A stretch of DNA of 64,000 bases from Elizabethkingia meningoseptica_A (GCF_045762675.1 NZ_JBJDLK010000004.1:248001-312000), one strand, 5' to 3'. Numbered from the stretch's first letter, positions 17,660-26,806 are shown. The notes: generated by a model not told the origin, from the letters alone. Made by a program: numbers and translations.

Positions 17660-18886
17660 ATGCAAAAGTTATTTGTCACGATATTAATAATGCTTTCCAT
17701 TTGGGGATTAAAGGCGCAGCAGCAGGTTTCTATGGAAGAAGCTTATCAAAAAATACTCAGTAATAATCTCAATTTAAGAGGCGGTGCATTGAAAATAGAT
17801 GCTCAGAAGATTCTTAAACAATCCGCGTTTTCGTTAGACCCGCTGAATGTAAGCGCGGAGATTGGTCAGTTCAACTCTGATAAAACAGATCATAAGTTTT
17901 CCGTAGCACAAAATTTCCGTTTTCCGGGGTTTTATCAGAAGCAAAAGCAGGTTTTCACAGAAGAATGGAAACAAAGTCTGCTAAGCCTTTCTTTACAGAA
18001 ATGGCAGCTGAAACGTGAACTGGCAATTCTTTTCAATGAGCTGAATTATCTGGATGCCAAATATGCACTAATTAAGAAAGCCGACAGTCTGTATGGGGTG
18101 TATTATGATAAAGCAGCTTTACGTTTGAGAAAAGGTGAAAGCAATATACTGGAAAAATCAACCGCTGAAAATTATAAATCTCAGGCTCATTTCCAATTGC
18201 TGGCTATAGAAAAAGATAAAGCAGTAGCAGAAGAAAAACTCAATTTCCTGATCAATGACGGAAATAGTTATACAAATGAAAAAGAGGCTTTTAATGTACA
18301 AAACCTGTTACTGCCTGAACTGGAAAATCCACAGGGAAATCCTTATGTGGAAACGCTGAAACAGGAACAGGAGGTTCAAAAAGCGAAAACACGGGAAGCT
18401 AAAGCCCGTATATCACCGAATATCAGTCTTGGATATAATAACACGTCGCTTATAGGAAATCAGGGTGATGGTGCTTATAACGACGGAAGCAGGAGGTTTC
18501 ATTCTGCTGTGATTGGTGTGGGGCTTCCTTTATTCAATAAAGCACAAAAGCTGGCTATTGAAGCACAGCGTGTGAATGAAAAAATTGCAGAGAATAATTA
18601 TCAGCAGGCGTTGAATAATCTTAATATGCAGTATAAACAATATAGCATTCAGTATCGCAATGCATTAAAGGAAACGGATTATTTTCAGCATGACGGACTG
18701 AAAAATGCAGAATTAATTCTGAAAACAGCCAATCTGCAGTTTTATAACGGAGAGATTAACTATCTGGATTATGTTCTGCTGGTTAATCAGGCACTGGATA
18801 TCCGGAACAGAGGCATCGATAGTGTGAAAAAACTAAATGATGCAGTAACTGAAATGAATGCTCTTCAACAAACAAAAATTGACTAA
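17660..18886 (+). CDS. czcC: TolC/CzcC-type outer-membrane efflux channel
   Basis: The 408-residue protein has a signal peptide (ILIMLSIWGLKAQQ) and the duplicated helical-barrel repeats of outer-membrane efflux proteins. Typical pieces are VSMEEAYQKILSNNLNLR near the start and KARISPNISLGYN in the second half. Long amphipathic helices and Asn/Gln-rich turns agree with this fold. It starts 12 bases after czcA and ends 2 bases before czcB, so the three are translated from one transcript. It forms the outer-membrane exit duct of the metal pump. The gene order A-C-B differs from the C-B-A order of the classical Cupriavidus czc operon. Confidence 0.88.
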   Translation: MQKLFVTILIMLSIWGLKAQQQVSMEEAYQKILSNNLNLRGGALKIDAQKILKQSAFSLDPLNVSAEIGQFNSDKTDHKFSVAQNFRFPGFYQKQKQVFTEEWKQSLLSLSLQKWQLKRELAILFNELNYLDAKYALIKKADSLYGVYYDKAALRLRKGESNILEKSTAENYKSQAHFQLLAIEKDKAVAEEKLNFLINDGNSYTNEKEAFNVQNLLLPELENPQGNPYVETLKQEQEVQKAKTREAKARISPNISLGYNNTSLIGNQGDGAYNDGSRRFHSAVIGVGLPLFNKAQKLAIEAQRVNEKIAENNYQQALNNLNMQYKQYSIQYRNALKETDYFQHDGLKNAELILKTANLQFYNGEINYLDYVLLVNQALDIRNRGIDSVKKLNDAVTEMNALQQTKID

Positions 18887-18888
18887 TC

Positions 18889-20022
18889 ATGAAAAAGATA
18901 TTTTTAATTATACTTTCTGCTCTTGCTTTTTCTTCATGTTCTAAAGAAAAAGTAGCTGAAAAAAAAGCGGTTCATACTACGGAAAATGAAGTAGTATTGA
19001 ATGATACCCAATATAAAAGTGCGGGAATAGAAACAGGAACACTTGAAGGAAAAGAACTGGCTTCCGGTATTACAGTGAATGGTTCTATTGATATTCCGCC
19101 TCAGTCCGTGGCCAGCGTAAGTGCGCCTTTCGGAGGATATATAAAATATACGAAATGGATGCCGGGTGAACACATTGGCAAAGGTCAGGTACTGGCAACT
19201 ATTGAAAATCCGGAATTGGTACAGATTCAGCAGGACTATCTGCTGGCAAAATCTAATCTGGAGTATTCCCAGAAAGATTATTCGCGTCAGAGAGATCTTA
19301 ACCAGAGTCAGGCGAGCAGTGATAAAGTGATGCAGCAGGCACTTAATCAACGTAATAATCATATGATTAATATGCGGGCGCTTGGAGAAAAACTAAGAAT
19401 TGCAGGTATTAATCCGGAGTCTTTAACGGCAAATAACATTAAAAGAGTAACAACAGTTGTTTCTCCGATAGATGGTTATATTTCTTCAGTAAATGCCAAT
19501 ATCGGACAATATGTATCGCCAGCGGATAAAATCTTTGAAATTGTTAATACAAGCGATATTCACCTGGTATTAAAAGTTTTTGAAAAGGATCTGGATAAAA
19601 TTTCAATGAATCAGAAAGTTATTGCGTATACCAATCAGGAACCCAATAAAAAATTTGAAGCCCGTATTGTATTGATCAGCAAAGATTTTTCTGCGGACAG
19701 AAGTGTATTAATTCATTGCCATTTCCTGAATGCTGAACCACATTTACTGCCGGGGACTTTTATGAATGCAGAGGTGGAAACCAACAGCCGTAATTCTACA
19801 GCAATTCCGGATGACGGGGTAGTAGCTTTTGCTGGCAAGCAGTATATTTTCGAAGAAGTAAAACCGAAGACCTACAGAATGGTACCAGTGAAAATCGGAA
19901 ATTCTGAACATGGCTATACAGAAGTTTCAGGCTTAACACCGGAACAGGCTTCCAAGAAATGGGTCACTAAAGGTGCTTATAACCTTCTGATGGCACTGAA
20001 GAATGTAGAGGATGAAGAGTAG
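18889..20022 (+). CDS. czcB: CzcB-type periplasmic adaptor (membrane fusion lipoprotein)
   Basis: The 377-residue protein has a lipoprotein signal (LSALAFSSCSK, Cys about 17) and the layout of RND adaptor proteins. The first half of the lipoyl domain is GYIKYTKWMPGEHIGKGQV, followed by a helical hairpin (about 110-170). The second lipoyl half is VVSPIDGYISSVNANIGQYV, and then come beta-barrel and membrane-proximal domains. The adaptor links CzcA to the outer-membrane channel. No His-rich metal-binding N-terminal extension is seen. It is the last gene of the operon, with a hairpin downstream. Confidence 0.9.
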   Translation: MKKIFLIILSALAFSSCSKEKVAEKKAVHTTENEVVLNDTQYKSAGIETGTLEGKELASGITVNGSIDIPPQSVASVSAPFGGYIKYTKWMPGEHIGKGQVLATIENPELVQIQQDYLLAKSNLEYSQKDYSRQRDLNQSQASSDKVMQQALNQRNNHMINMRALGEKLRIAGINPESLTANNIKRVTTVVSPIDGYISSVNANIGQYVSPADKIFEIVNTSDIHLVLKVFEKDLDKISMNQKVIAYTNQEPNKKFEARIVLISKDFSADRSVLIHCHFLNAEPHLLPGTFMNAEVETNSRNSTAIPDDGVVAFAGKQYIFEEVKPKTYRMVPVKIGNSEHGYTEVSGLTPEQASKKWVTKGAYNLLMALKNVEDEE

Positions 20023-20054
20023 TAATAAGTCAAAACCTTAAAATCAAAAGGTAA

Positions 20055-20101
20055 AACCACATAGATTTCTATTTGTTTTTTAACACAGAATCTATGTGGT
20101 T
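20055..20101. terminator. Hairpin between czcB and the converging lipoprotein gene
   Basis: The 13-base inverted repeat AACCACATAGATT / AATCTATGTGGTT has a loop of about 21 bases. Its position between two converging genes fits a shared terminator, though the T-run after the stem is modest. Confidence 0.65.
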
Positions 20102-20117
20102 AAATTTTGACAGGTGA

Positions 20118-20579
20118 TTATTTTACCCTAACATAAACCTCTTTTATTTTTTGTTTTATACCGAGTTCAGGAATATCCTCTTCACCTGTTTGTATCAGTG
20201 TATCGGCACGTTTTTCTAAGGTGAAGTGAAATTCCCGCCCTTCCCATTCCCGGTAGCTGCAGTATTCCAGATTTTCGGTATACTGATTTCCCTTTAATTT
20301 ATAGGTGCCGCCACCACTGGAATAAGAAACAATGCTGTCTTTACCTTTTGATTTATCGTGGTTAAGGAATGCAAAATGAGTATTGTTAAACATTTTAATC
20401 ATTTCTGTTTTTGCCGGATCTATCATGGTACGCGTAGTATCTTTTCCTTTAATGGTTTCGGTATTTACCAACCGGTAAGTACCATCAAGTACATCGTTTT
20501 TAACTGTTGATTGTTTTTGCTGGCAGGAAAATGCACAAAGGAGTAATCCGGCAGAAATCATGGTAAAGTAGTTTTTCAT
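20118..20579 (-). CDS. Hypothetical lipoprotein, 153 aa
   Basis: The frame is open to 20639, but the internal Met is preferred. It starts a lipoprotein signal (MISAGLLLCAFSCQQ), and the upstream start overlaps a predicted promoter box. The mature part has a lipocalin-like feel: DGTYRLVNTETIKGKDTTR, then HFAFLNHDKSKGKDS, SSGGGTYKLKGNQYTE and EYCSYREWEGREFHF. That pattern resembles small flavobacterial membrane-associated lipoproteins that may bind a small molecule. No catalytic motif is visible. Confidence 0.7.
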   Translation of the reverse strand: MKNYFTMISAGLLLCAFSCQQKQSTVKNDVLDGTYRLVNTETIKGKDTTRTMIDPAKTEMIKMFNNTHFAFLNHDKSKGKDSIVSYSSGGGTYKLKGNQYTENLEYCSYREWEGREFHFTLEKRADTLIQTGEEDIPELGIKQKIKEVYVRVK

Positions 20580-20636
20580 AAAATAATATTTTGTGTAGAA
20601 TAAATATATTAATGATTGATATAATGTTAATTTATT

Positions 20637-20644
20637 CAAATATA
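20637..20644 (-). promoter_or_regulatory. Predicted -7 box for the lipoprotein gene
   Basis: On the minus strand the site reads TATATTTG, an exact TAnnTTTG match, placed about 57 bases before the preferred start codon. Confidence 0.45.
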
Positions 20645-20674
20645 CTTAAAAAAGTATTGGAAAATATGCAATAA

Positions 20675-20702
20675 AAAACGCTATGAAATTTCATAGCGTT
20701 TT
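20675..20702 (-). terminator. Terminator after ribB
   Basis: The perfect 14-base inverted repeat AAAACGCTATGAAA / TTTCATAGCGTTTT lies 27 bases past the ribB stop and has T-runs on both strands. Confidence 0.85.
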
Positions 20703-20728
20703 CTGTGCGTTAAAATAATATGCTTTGC

Positions 20729-21379
20729 TTAATTCTGGCTGATCAGATCTTTACGATAGGTGTAAATATCTTCAATGGTTACTACGGTCATTTCTCTCTG
20801 AATCGCAAAATTTACAATTTCAGGAAGTCTTGCCATAGAGCCGTCTTCATTGGTCAGTTCACATAATACAGCATCTTCTCCAAGATTTGCCAGTTTTACC
20901 AGGTCCACACTTCCTTCAGTATGTCCGCGTCTTTCAAATACGCCATCTTTTCTGGCAATTAGTGGAAATACGTGCCCGGGACTTGCGATATGCTCCGCCT
21001 GTGCATTTTCAGCTACGGCTGTTCTGATGGTCATTACACGGTCTTTTGCAGATACACCTGATTCTACACCTTCTTTGGCTTCAATAGAAATGGTAAATGC
21101 TGTCTGGTTTTTGCTGTTGTTGGTTTCTACCATGGGACGAAGATTCAGGTGTTTGCTTTTCTCTTCAGAGATACACAAACATACAATTCCGCTACATTCG
21201 CGGATTAATAATGCCATGTCTTTTTCTGTAATGGTAGCGGCAGGAAAGATAATGTCACCTTCATTTTCACGGTTTTCATCATCTACTAAAAGGATGCCTT
21301 TGCCTTGTTGTAATTTCAGAAGTGCGTTTTCTACACGTTCTCTGGAGTCTACTCCGAATTTTTCTAATAATGTTTCCAT
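20729..21379 (-). CDS. ribB: 3,4-dihydroxy-2-butanone 4-phosphate synthase
   Basis: The 216-residue protein matches the RibB family over its whole length. The acidic metal-binding loop VDDENRENEGD is near residue 36. SGIVCLCISEE, TAFTISIEAKEGVESGVSA and the His-containing HIASPGHVFPL follow, and RRGHTEGSVDLVKLA lies near the C-terminus. The enzyme converts ribulose 5-phosphate to dihydroxybutanone phosphate and formate, one branch of riboflavin synthesis. No GTP cyclohydrolase II domain is fused, as the protein ends right after the DHBP domain. An FMN riboswitch lies about 90 bases upstream, so flavin feedback control is expected. Confidence 0.96.
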   Translation of the reverse strand: METLLEKFGVDSRERVENALLKLQQGKGILLVDDENRENEGDIIFPAATITEKDMALLIRECSGIVCLCISEEKSKHLNLRPMVETNNSKNQTAFTISIEAKEGVESGVSAKDRVMTIRTAVAENAQAEHIASPGHVFPLIARKDGVFERRGHTEGSVDLVKLANLGEDAVLCELTNEDGSMARLPEIVNFAIQREMTVVTIEDIYTYRKDLISQN

Positions 21380-21473
21380 GTATTTTACTTTTAAAAGTTA
21401 AAATAGGTCTTCGGTACATGGAATGAAATACAATACGGTAAGTCTATAGCAATAGCCTTACTGATTGTTCCAT

Positions 21474-21594
21474 TTTCTTCTCCCATCCAGACTTTAACTG
21501 TCGGTTTTGGAATTCCACCAAATCAGTCCTTTATAAAAAGGAGTCGCGGACTGTAACCGCCGGTAGGGAATTTCACCCTGCCCCGAAGAAAACT
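21474..21594 (-). promoter_or_regulatory. FMN riboswitch (RFN element)
   Basis: Read on the minus strand, the region shows the conserved RFN blocks in order: CTTCGGGGCAGGGTGAAATT, CCTACCGGCGGTTACAGTCC, a variable stem, then a GGTGGAATTCC-like block. It closes with GTCTGGATGGGAGAAGA. These are the hallmark stems of the FMN aptamer. It precedes ribB. Between aptamer and start codon, a stem (GTAAGTCTAT / ATAGCCTTAC on the plus strand, about 21438-21461) could form part of the expression platform. No obvious T-run follows, so translational control is more likely than termination; that is inference. Confidence 0.93.
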
Positions 21595-21778
21595 TAAACT
21601 AAGTTTTTCTGTATGTTTTAATTAAATTTTTATTTCATTGATTACTATTTAACGCACAGGCCGCTAATTTCCGAAAGTTTTTTTAAACCGGAAACAGCAT
21701 TTTGATATTATTTATCAATAACAATAAATACCTGAACAAAACTGATCCAAATGGAAATATGTTATACCATAAAACTAA

Positions 21779-21805
21779 AAAGCCATTCTTTTTTGGAATG
21801 GCTTT
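21779..21805. terminator. Terminator after the 270-aa lipoprotein gene
   Basis: The 10-base inverted repeat AAAGCCATTC / GAATGGCTTT has a T-rich loop just past the stop of the upstream minus-strand gene, with a T/A-rich flank. Confidence 0.75.
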
Positions 21806-21813
21806 AGGATGCG

Positions 21814-22626
21814 TTACTTGCTGTCTATTATTTTTTTGATTTCAATCTGATATTTTAGAGGCATTCTCCATCGGTATTTTGCATAGATTTCCTTAAGTAT
21901 TTCTGTATGGTTAAGCCCTTTACCATCAATACTCTTCAGGTACCGGTAGATTTCATATGCAGAATGAAAAGCAGGAAATGTAGCATCAACTGCTTTAAAT
22001 TTATCTTTGGCTTCGGAGTATTTTTTATCCAATAGGAATTCAAAAGCTTCATTTTCTAATTGCTGGGCTATTTCATTATCAAAGTTAGCTGGTGTGCCAG
22101 TTACAAGAGCTTCTCTGGTTTTTGCTTCGATTCTTTCGGTTTCAGCTTTTGTTGTTTCCTTTATTTCATTTTGTAATTCTGCCTGGGAAACGGATTGGGC
22201 AACATCCAGTATTTTTATAAATAAAGCAACCGTCTGTTTATCAAGGGAATCATTTTTTAGCTTTAGCTCAGATAATTTGTATAAAGCATCTCTCAGAATA
22301 TTAACCGCGGAAGTTCTTCTTCCCAGTTCAGCAATGCTTTTGGTTGTTTGTAAATATAATTCGGAATTAACTTTTCCGAAAACATCAGCTTTTGCACCTA
22401 TTTCCGTAGCAAGCTTTGTTGCAACATCGGGTGGTGGTTCTGAAATTACAATAATTTTTCCCTTTTGGTCGGTAAATATGATACTCCCTCTTCTTGAAGC
22501 ATCATATGAAACATGGTGGGCTAATAATTCCCCCTTAGTATTTGTCAGGTGTGAAATTTTAGATACTGGAGCACATCCGTATAAGCCTAAAATTAGTAAT
22601 AAAAAATGTAGGAGTTTTGGTTTCAT
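21814..22626 (-). CDS. Hypothetical lipoprotein, 270 aa, helical
   Basis: It has a clear lipoprotein signal (FLLLILGLYGCAPVS, Cys about 18). The mature part starts with a short beta-like segment (GSIIFTDQKGKIIVISEPPPDVA), then long charged helices (about 75-205) with many Glu/Lys/Ala, likely coiled coil. A C-terminal TPR-like helix pair follows (AFEFLLDKKYSEAKDKFKAVDATFPAFHSAYEIYRYL). No enzyme motif is visible. The PPPDVA segment after a predicted extracellular or periplasmic strand is unusual. I do not recognise a family, and the neighbouring membrane protein gene may be functionally linked. Confidence 0.6.
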   Translation of the reverse strand: MKPKLLHFLLLILGLYGCAPVSKISHLTNTKGELLAHHVSYDASRRGSIIFTDQKGKIIVISEPPPDVATKLATEIGAKADVFGKVNSELYLQTTKSIAELGRRTSAVNILRDALYKLSELKLKNDSLDKQTVALFIKILDVAQSVSQAELQNEIKETTKAETERIEAKTREALVTGTPANFDNEIAQQLENEAFEFLLDKKYSEAKDKFKAVDATFPAFHSAYEIYRYLKSIDGKGLNHTEILKEIYAKYRWRMPLKYQIEIKKIIDSK

Positions 22627-22772
22627 TGGATTTGGGTTTTATATACTTACTCCTAAAATTAATACTCTTATTACTTTATATCAATACCCACTTTTGGTGA
22701 TTTTTTTATTGTAATTTTTATGTTTTTGTAAATAAAATTAAATTTTGGTGTATAAATTTCTATTTTTAGAAA

Positions 22773-23456
22773 TTAGAGAAACACGGCGAGTATAATCAAT
22801 AAAATATTCACACCACAGGCAATCCATACCAACAGCATAGAGGGCTCCAGCGTTTCCTGAATAAACTGCTTTAGTTTTGTGGTAATGACTTCTGCATAGT
22901 TAAGGTTGGGATCGGAGAAATTAACATCATCCATTCTTATTTTTTTCAGACAGTAACCGGTTATTTTCTTATAAAACCAGGAAGAAGTATTATCGTTTTT
23001 ATTCTCCTGTATCAGTTTTACACGGAAGATTTTCCAGTTGGGAATCTGTTTGGTGAAGTTGGGTTGTTTGGCTAAAATTTTACCGATAAGTTTCTTAACT
23101 TTGGGCTCTACAAAGTCTGTTAGTTTATAAGTGTAGGCACTGTACATAAAGCTGCTTATGGCCTGTTTATTGGCAAGAACAATAAATAAAGGAATGTTCA
23201 GAAAGCCTGCTAATATTAATAAGGACGGGAAAAAATTAGTTGCAAAGTAATTGATAATAACTATAAAAAATACCAGAATTGCGGCCGGTCCGTTTACATG
23301 GCCTGCTGCCATGCCACTTTGCGGATTACTGGCAATCAGATAAAATCCTATAATAAGATCTGCCAATACAAAGATACTTCCAAGAAGAAGTACTTTTGTC
23401 CATGCCCAAAGAGAAATCCGTGATATTTTTGAAATAATTTTTAGATTTTCATTCAT
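22773..23456 (-). CDS. Hypothetical membrane protein, 227 aa
   Basis: Hydrophobic helices are visible at about residues 17-42, 58-75 and 80-98. A soluble charged middle part follows (about 110-195: KVKKLIGKILAKQPNFTKQ..), and a final helix closes the C-terminus (SMLLVWIACGVNILLIILAVFL). No known domain is recognised. The gene is monocistronic by spacing, lying between two other envelope-protein genes on the same strand. Confidence 0.6.
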   Translation of the reverse strand: MNENLKIISKISRISLWAWTKVLLLGSIFVLADLIIGFYLIASNPQSGMAAGHVNGPAAILVFFIVIINYFATNFFPSLLILAGFLNIPLFIVLANKQAISSFMYSAYTYKLTDFVEPKVKKLIGKILAKQPNFTKQIPNWKIFRVKLIQENKNDNTSSWFYKKITGYCLKKIRMDDVNFSDPNLNYAEVITTKLKQFIQETLEPSMLLVWIACGVNILLIILAVFL

Positions 23457-23594
23457 TATTTATGGCGTTGTAGAATGGTGTTGTTTGTTTGATTCTTCTA
23501 AACTAATAAAAAAATAATTATATCAAATCAATGTGATAAAATAAAAGCAGCGTAAAAAGATATAAGCTGCTTTTATTTTAAGATCTAAGATCAC

Positions 23595-24323
23595 TTAATT
23601 TACCTTTTCCATGACCATTTTTCTTGGCCCCATATCAACTTCCTGTTTTAGAAGCTGATGTGTTTTTACATCAATATAGAAAGTTGTAGTTATTTTATTT
23701 TCGGAAATATCATCCAATACTTTCACAATCCATACCGGTGTATTTTTATAGGTTCCTTTCTGTGTATCCTGAATATGAGCAGTTAATACCCCTGTTTTAG
23801 ACTTAGGATTATAGTCGAAAATTGTAAAAACTGTTTTGTAGTTTTCTTTAAGCGGAAGCCAGCGGATTAATTGCGGATAAATATTACTGTCGAAATAATC
23901 TTCATCTGTGGTTTCATTGATTTCCGTTTTCTGATTGGTTGCTTTATCCAGATAGTAGCCGGTAACCTGTTTCCCAAAATTTAAAACCATATCCCGCTGC
24001 ATATTAAAAGAGCTGTGTTTTACAGGATTTAGCTTTGGCAAACCAGCTGTTGTTTCGTCAACCCAGTCTGGCATCCCATTCATTTTCACGGTAGTGCTAA
24101 TATTAAGTTGATCGGCTGTACGCGAGATTTTAGTAAAGACTTTTCCAATCTCTTTTTTGGTGGTATCCATTAATACATACCAGTCCATTTCACTCTCTTC
24201 ATTTTTGATGAGAGCGGTATTCACATCATTACGCTTTGGTGACTGACTTTTTTCCTGTCCACATAAAGGGGAGGCTATGGATAAAAGTAAAATAACCGGA
24301 ATAAAAAATTTCACTGACTTCAT
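23595..24323 (-). CDS. Exported protein, DUF3108-like, 242 aa
   Basis: It has a signal peptide (FFIPVILLLSIASPLCGQ) and a mature beta-rich protein. The pattern of alternating strands, with WYVLMDTTKKEIGKVF near the start and TTTFYIDVKTHQLLKQEVDMG near the end, resembles DUF3108-type periplasmic beta-barrel proteins in which a late segment reads FYIDxKT..LLK. That family call is tentative and its function unknown. The gene is followed by the membrane-protein gene at a distance of about 140 bases. Confidence 0.55.
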   Translation of the reverse strand: MKSVKFFIPVILLLSIASPLCGQEKSQSPKRNDVNTALIKNEESEMDWYVLMDTTKKEIGKVFTKISRTADQLNISTTVKMNGMPDWVDETTAGLPKLNPVKHSSFNMQRDMVLNFGKQVTGYYLDKATNQKTEINETTDEDYFDSNIYPQLIRWLPLKENYKTVFTIFDYNPKSKTGVLTAHIQDTQKGTYKNTPVWIVKVLDDISENKITTTFYIDVKTHQLLKQEVDMGPRKMVMEKVN

Positions 24324-25235
24324 ACTACGTAATTTAATAGTTGTATAGCAATCAGTTGATTAGTTGTGAAAAAAGTTACAACCTATAATTTTTTATTAAA
24401 TTTTAATCAGGTAAATGATTAGGAAAAGGTTTAATTCTCAGGTAATACTTTAGTATAGGTTACAGATACTTTTTCGAAGCCATTTTTTTCAAAAAACAAA
24501 TGCGCTCACTTCGAGTGAAATTCTGAAAGCATTTTGTATCGAGAAGTTGTTAACCAGAAAAGACGTAATGTCATGTTGAGTGTAATCGAAGCATCTAACC
24601 CTAATAGATCCAAAAAATTTACCATTAAGAAATTAAGGCAATTTAGCTTGAAGCATACTGCTTAATAAACTTAATATCTTAATGGTTGAAAATAGGCATA
24701 AGCATCTTAACCACAAAAGACACAAAAGTTTTTCACTACTTAAGTCACCTGAGTTTATTCCTTTGAGTTTACAAAAGTCCGCCTAAGTTAGAAAATCAAA
24801 GATTTTCTTTGCTTCCACAATCTTCCATAATTTTTAAGTTACACCACGTTGATGCGTCTTTAAGAACCCGTGCATTTCATTACTGGTAAAAAACAATAAT
24901 ATATGATTCCGTCACTTCGAGTGAAATTCTGAAAGAATTTTGTATCGAGAAGTTGTTAACCTGAAAAGACTCAATGCGATACTGAGCGTAGTCGAAGCAT
25001 CTAATCCTAATAGAACCAAAAATTTTACCATTAAGTTAAGGCAATTTAGCTTGAAGCATACTGCTTAATAAACTTAATATCTTAATGGTTGAAAATAGGC
25101 ATAAGCATCTTAACCACAAAAGACACAAAAGTTTTTCACTACTTAAGTAACCTGAGCTTACTCCTTTGAGTTTACAAAAGTCCACATAAGTTAGAAAATC
25201 AAGGATTTTCTATAATCTGATTAATCTGGATTATA
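24324..25235. repeat. Tandem intergenic repeat array, two units
   Basis: This 900-base gap carries no gene. From about 24503 to 25217 it holds two copies of a unit with a period near 405 bases. Each unit contains CACTTCGAGTGAAATTCTGA, GCATCTAA, TTACCATTAAG, GGCAATTTAGCTTGAAGCAT, ATAAACTTAATATCTTAATG and ACCACAAAAGACACAAAAG. Each ends in a hairpin GAAAATC-nnn-GATTTTC with loop AAA (24791-24807) or AAG (25194-25210). The first unit is longer by a connector found again in the copy at 12.9 kb. Confidence 0.9.
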
Positions 25236-26270
25236 CTAATTAAAATTTTTAGTGTCCACGTCTTTAATAAACTTAATCACGCCGTCCATGAAAACCTTCT
25301 GATCGTCCCACATCGCGAGGTGGCTTCCGTTTGGACAATACAGATAACGACCTTTCTGAACAAGTTTGCTTTGTTCTTCCATGGCTTTTGGATCCATTGT
25401 ATCATATTGGGCACCAATCATTAATGTTGGAGTGGCAATTTCATGTAATCTGTTTTTAATATCCCATTTAGCCAATCTTGCATCACTGCTCATGCCCAGC
25501 TCACTAGGACCCTGCATCAATGTGTATACGGTACTGTTCACATGTTTTAGCGACCGGTTCAAAGCATCCGGCCATTCCTTCAGGCGGCAGATATGCTGTG
25601 CGTAATAGTTGGGAAATAGCAATTCTGTATAGCGTGGATTAGCATAGTCTTTTTTGGCTTCAATAGCTCTGACTTCAGCCAAAACTTCAGGCTTCATTTG
25701 TTTGGAAAGCACTTCTGCATATTTTACATATTCAGGCGCGCTGGCCATCATATTGGCCACAATAAGTCCTTTCAGGTTTTGTTGATATTTCAGGGCATAT
25801 TCCATAGCCAGAATGCCTCCCCATGAATTTCCCAAAACATAAAAATTATCTTTATCGGCATGGATAGCTTTCCGTACCTGTTCTACTTCATCTACAAAAC
25901 GGTTGATGTTCCAAAGTTTGTCATCAGTCGGCTGGTCACTGTAATATGAGCCCAGCTGATCGTATTCATAAAATTCAAAACCTTCGCGCTGAAAAAATGT
26001 TTCAAAGCATTCCATATATTCATGTGTCATGGCAGGGCCACCATGAAGTAAGAGTACTTTTATTTTGGGATTGGTTCCGAAGCGTTTTGTCCATATTTTA
26101 AAATTCCCGGCAGGTGTTGTAATGGGAATCATTTTCACACCACCGGCTTCTACAGAATCTTTATAATTAAAATAATCGGCAGTTGAAACAGTGGTCGGGG
26201 TTGGCTCCTTTTGGGTACAGGAGGTCATAAATCCTGTAACAATGGCTAATAGTGCAATAATAAACCGCAT
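25236..26270 (-). CDS. Alpha/beta hydrolase, proline iminopeptidase family (S33) lipoprotein
   Basis: The 344-residue protein starts with a lipoprotein signal (LLAIVTGFMTSCTQK, Cys 18). It carries the S33 hallmarks: oxyanion loop LLHGGPAMTHEY (HGGP 76-79), nucleophile elbow GNSWGG with Ser149, an acid in the region IGAQYDTMDPK, and the catalytic His in PNGSHLAMWDD. The fold and length match proline iminopeptidases, which remove N-terminal proline from peptides. Because it carries a lipoprotein signal, it is probably anchored in the envelope and may act on peptides or other small esters outside the cytoplasm. It is the last gene of a run of six closely spaced minus-strand genes that ends in the repeat array. 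Confidence 0.88.
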   Translation of the reverse strand: MRFIIALLAIVTGFMTSCTQKEPTPTTVSTADYFNYKDSVEAGGVKMIPITTPAGNFKIWTKRFGTNPKIKVLLLHGGPAMTHEYMECFETFFQREGFEFYEYDQLGSYYSDQPTDDKLWNINRFVDEVEQVRKAIHADKDNFYVLGNSWGGILAMEYALKYQQNLKGLIVANMMASAPEYVKYAEVLSKQMKPEVLAEVRAIEAKKDYANPRYTELLFPNYYAQHICRLKEWPDALNRSLKHVNSTVYTLMQGPSELGMSSDARLAKWDIKNRLHEIATPTLMIGAQYDTMDPKAMEEQSKLVQKGRYLYCPNGSHLAMWDDQKVFMDGVIKFIKDVDTKNFN

Positions 26271-26309
26271 AATAATATAGTTTTAATTGGAGTAGGAGGC
26301 AACTGCTAA

Positions 26310-26804
26310 CTACTTGTAGATATTCCAGAAGTTATAATCCGTCATAGGTGCATCTGTTATTCCGACATTCCTGCCCATCGTTACAATTTGTCCCCGATGG
26401 TAGGTTCCGTGGAAAATAATATGCTGTATGTATTCGAATTTAGAAAAATCACAGGAAAACCATTGGTTTTCAATTTTCACATTTTTGGCTAAATCTTCTT
26501 CGGTCAATCCGGATACATAGTCTTCCAGTTTTTGTGAATTTTTACGGAGTGCATCAAATATTTCTTCTTTGTCAGTCGTTGCAGATGTTTTTTCAAAATC
26601 GAAATCGTTGCTTTCGGAAATGTAGCTCCACCAGTATTCCTGTGTCTGCCAGATATGGTGCAGGGTTTTCATTATCGTCGGGAAGCTTGAAATAACTTCC
26701 TTATTTAGCTGTTCATCGGATTTTGTGGATAACCAGTCCAGATATTTATTGAATACCCAATTGTTATACTGTACGCTGTTGGTCATTAATGTTTTCAGGC
26801 TCAT
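26310..26804 (-). CDS. DinB family protein
   Basis: The 164-residue protein shows the DinB/YfiT four-helix layout with three metal-binding His: HHIWQTQEYWWS in the first half and HIIFHGTYHRGQIV near the C-terminus. The latter contains the HxxxH pair typical of the family. These proteins are putative metal-dependent transferases or hydrolases, often linked to stress, and many use bacillithiol or similar thiols. Which reaction this one performs cannot be said. Its start lies 2 bases after the stop of the YdeI-like gene upstream. Confidence 0.87.
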   Translation of the reverse strand: MSLKTLMTNSVQYNNWVFNKYLDWLSTKSDEQLNKEVISSFPTIMKTLHHIWQTQEYWWSYISESNDFDFEKTSATTDKEEIFDALRKNSQKLEDYVSGLTEEDLAKNVKIENQWFSCDFSKFEYIQHIIFHGTYHRGQIVTMGRNVGITDAPMTDYNFWNIYK

Positions 26805-26806
26805 GA

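Noticed and set aside
24503..25217. Insertion sequence at the tandem repeat
   Set aside because: No transposase frame, no clear terminal inverted repeats and no target-site duplication were found.
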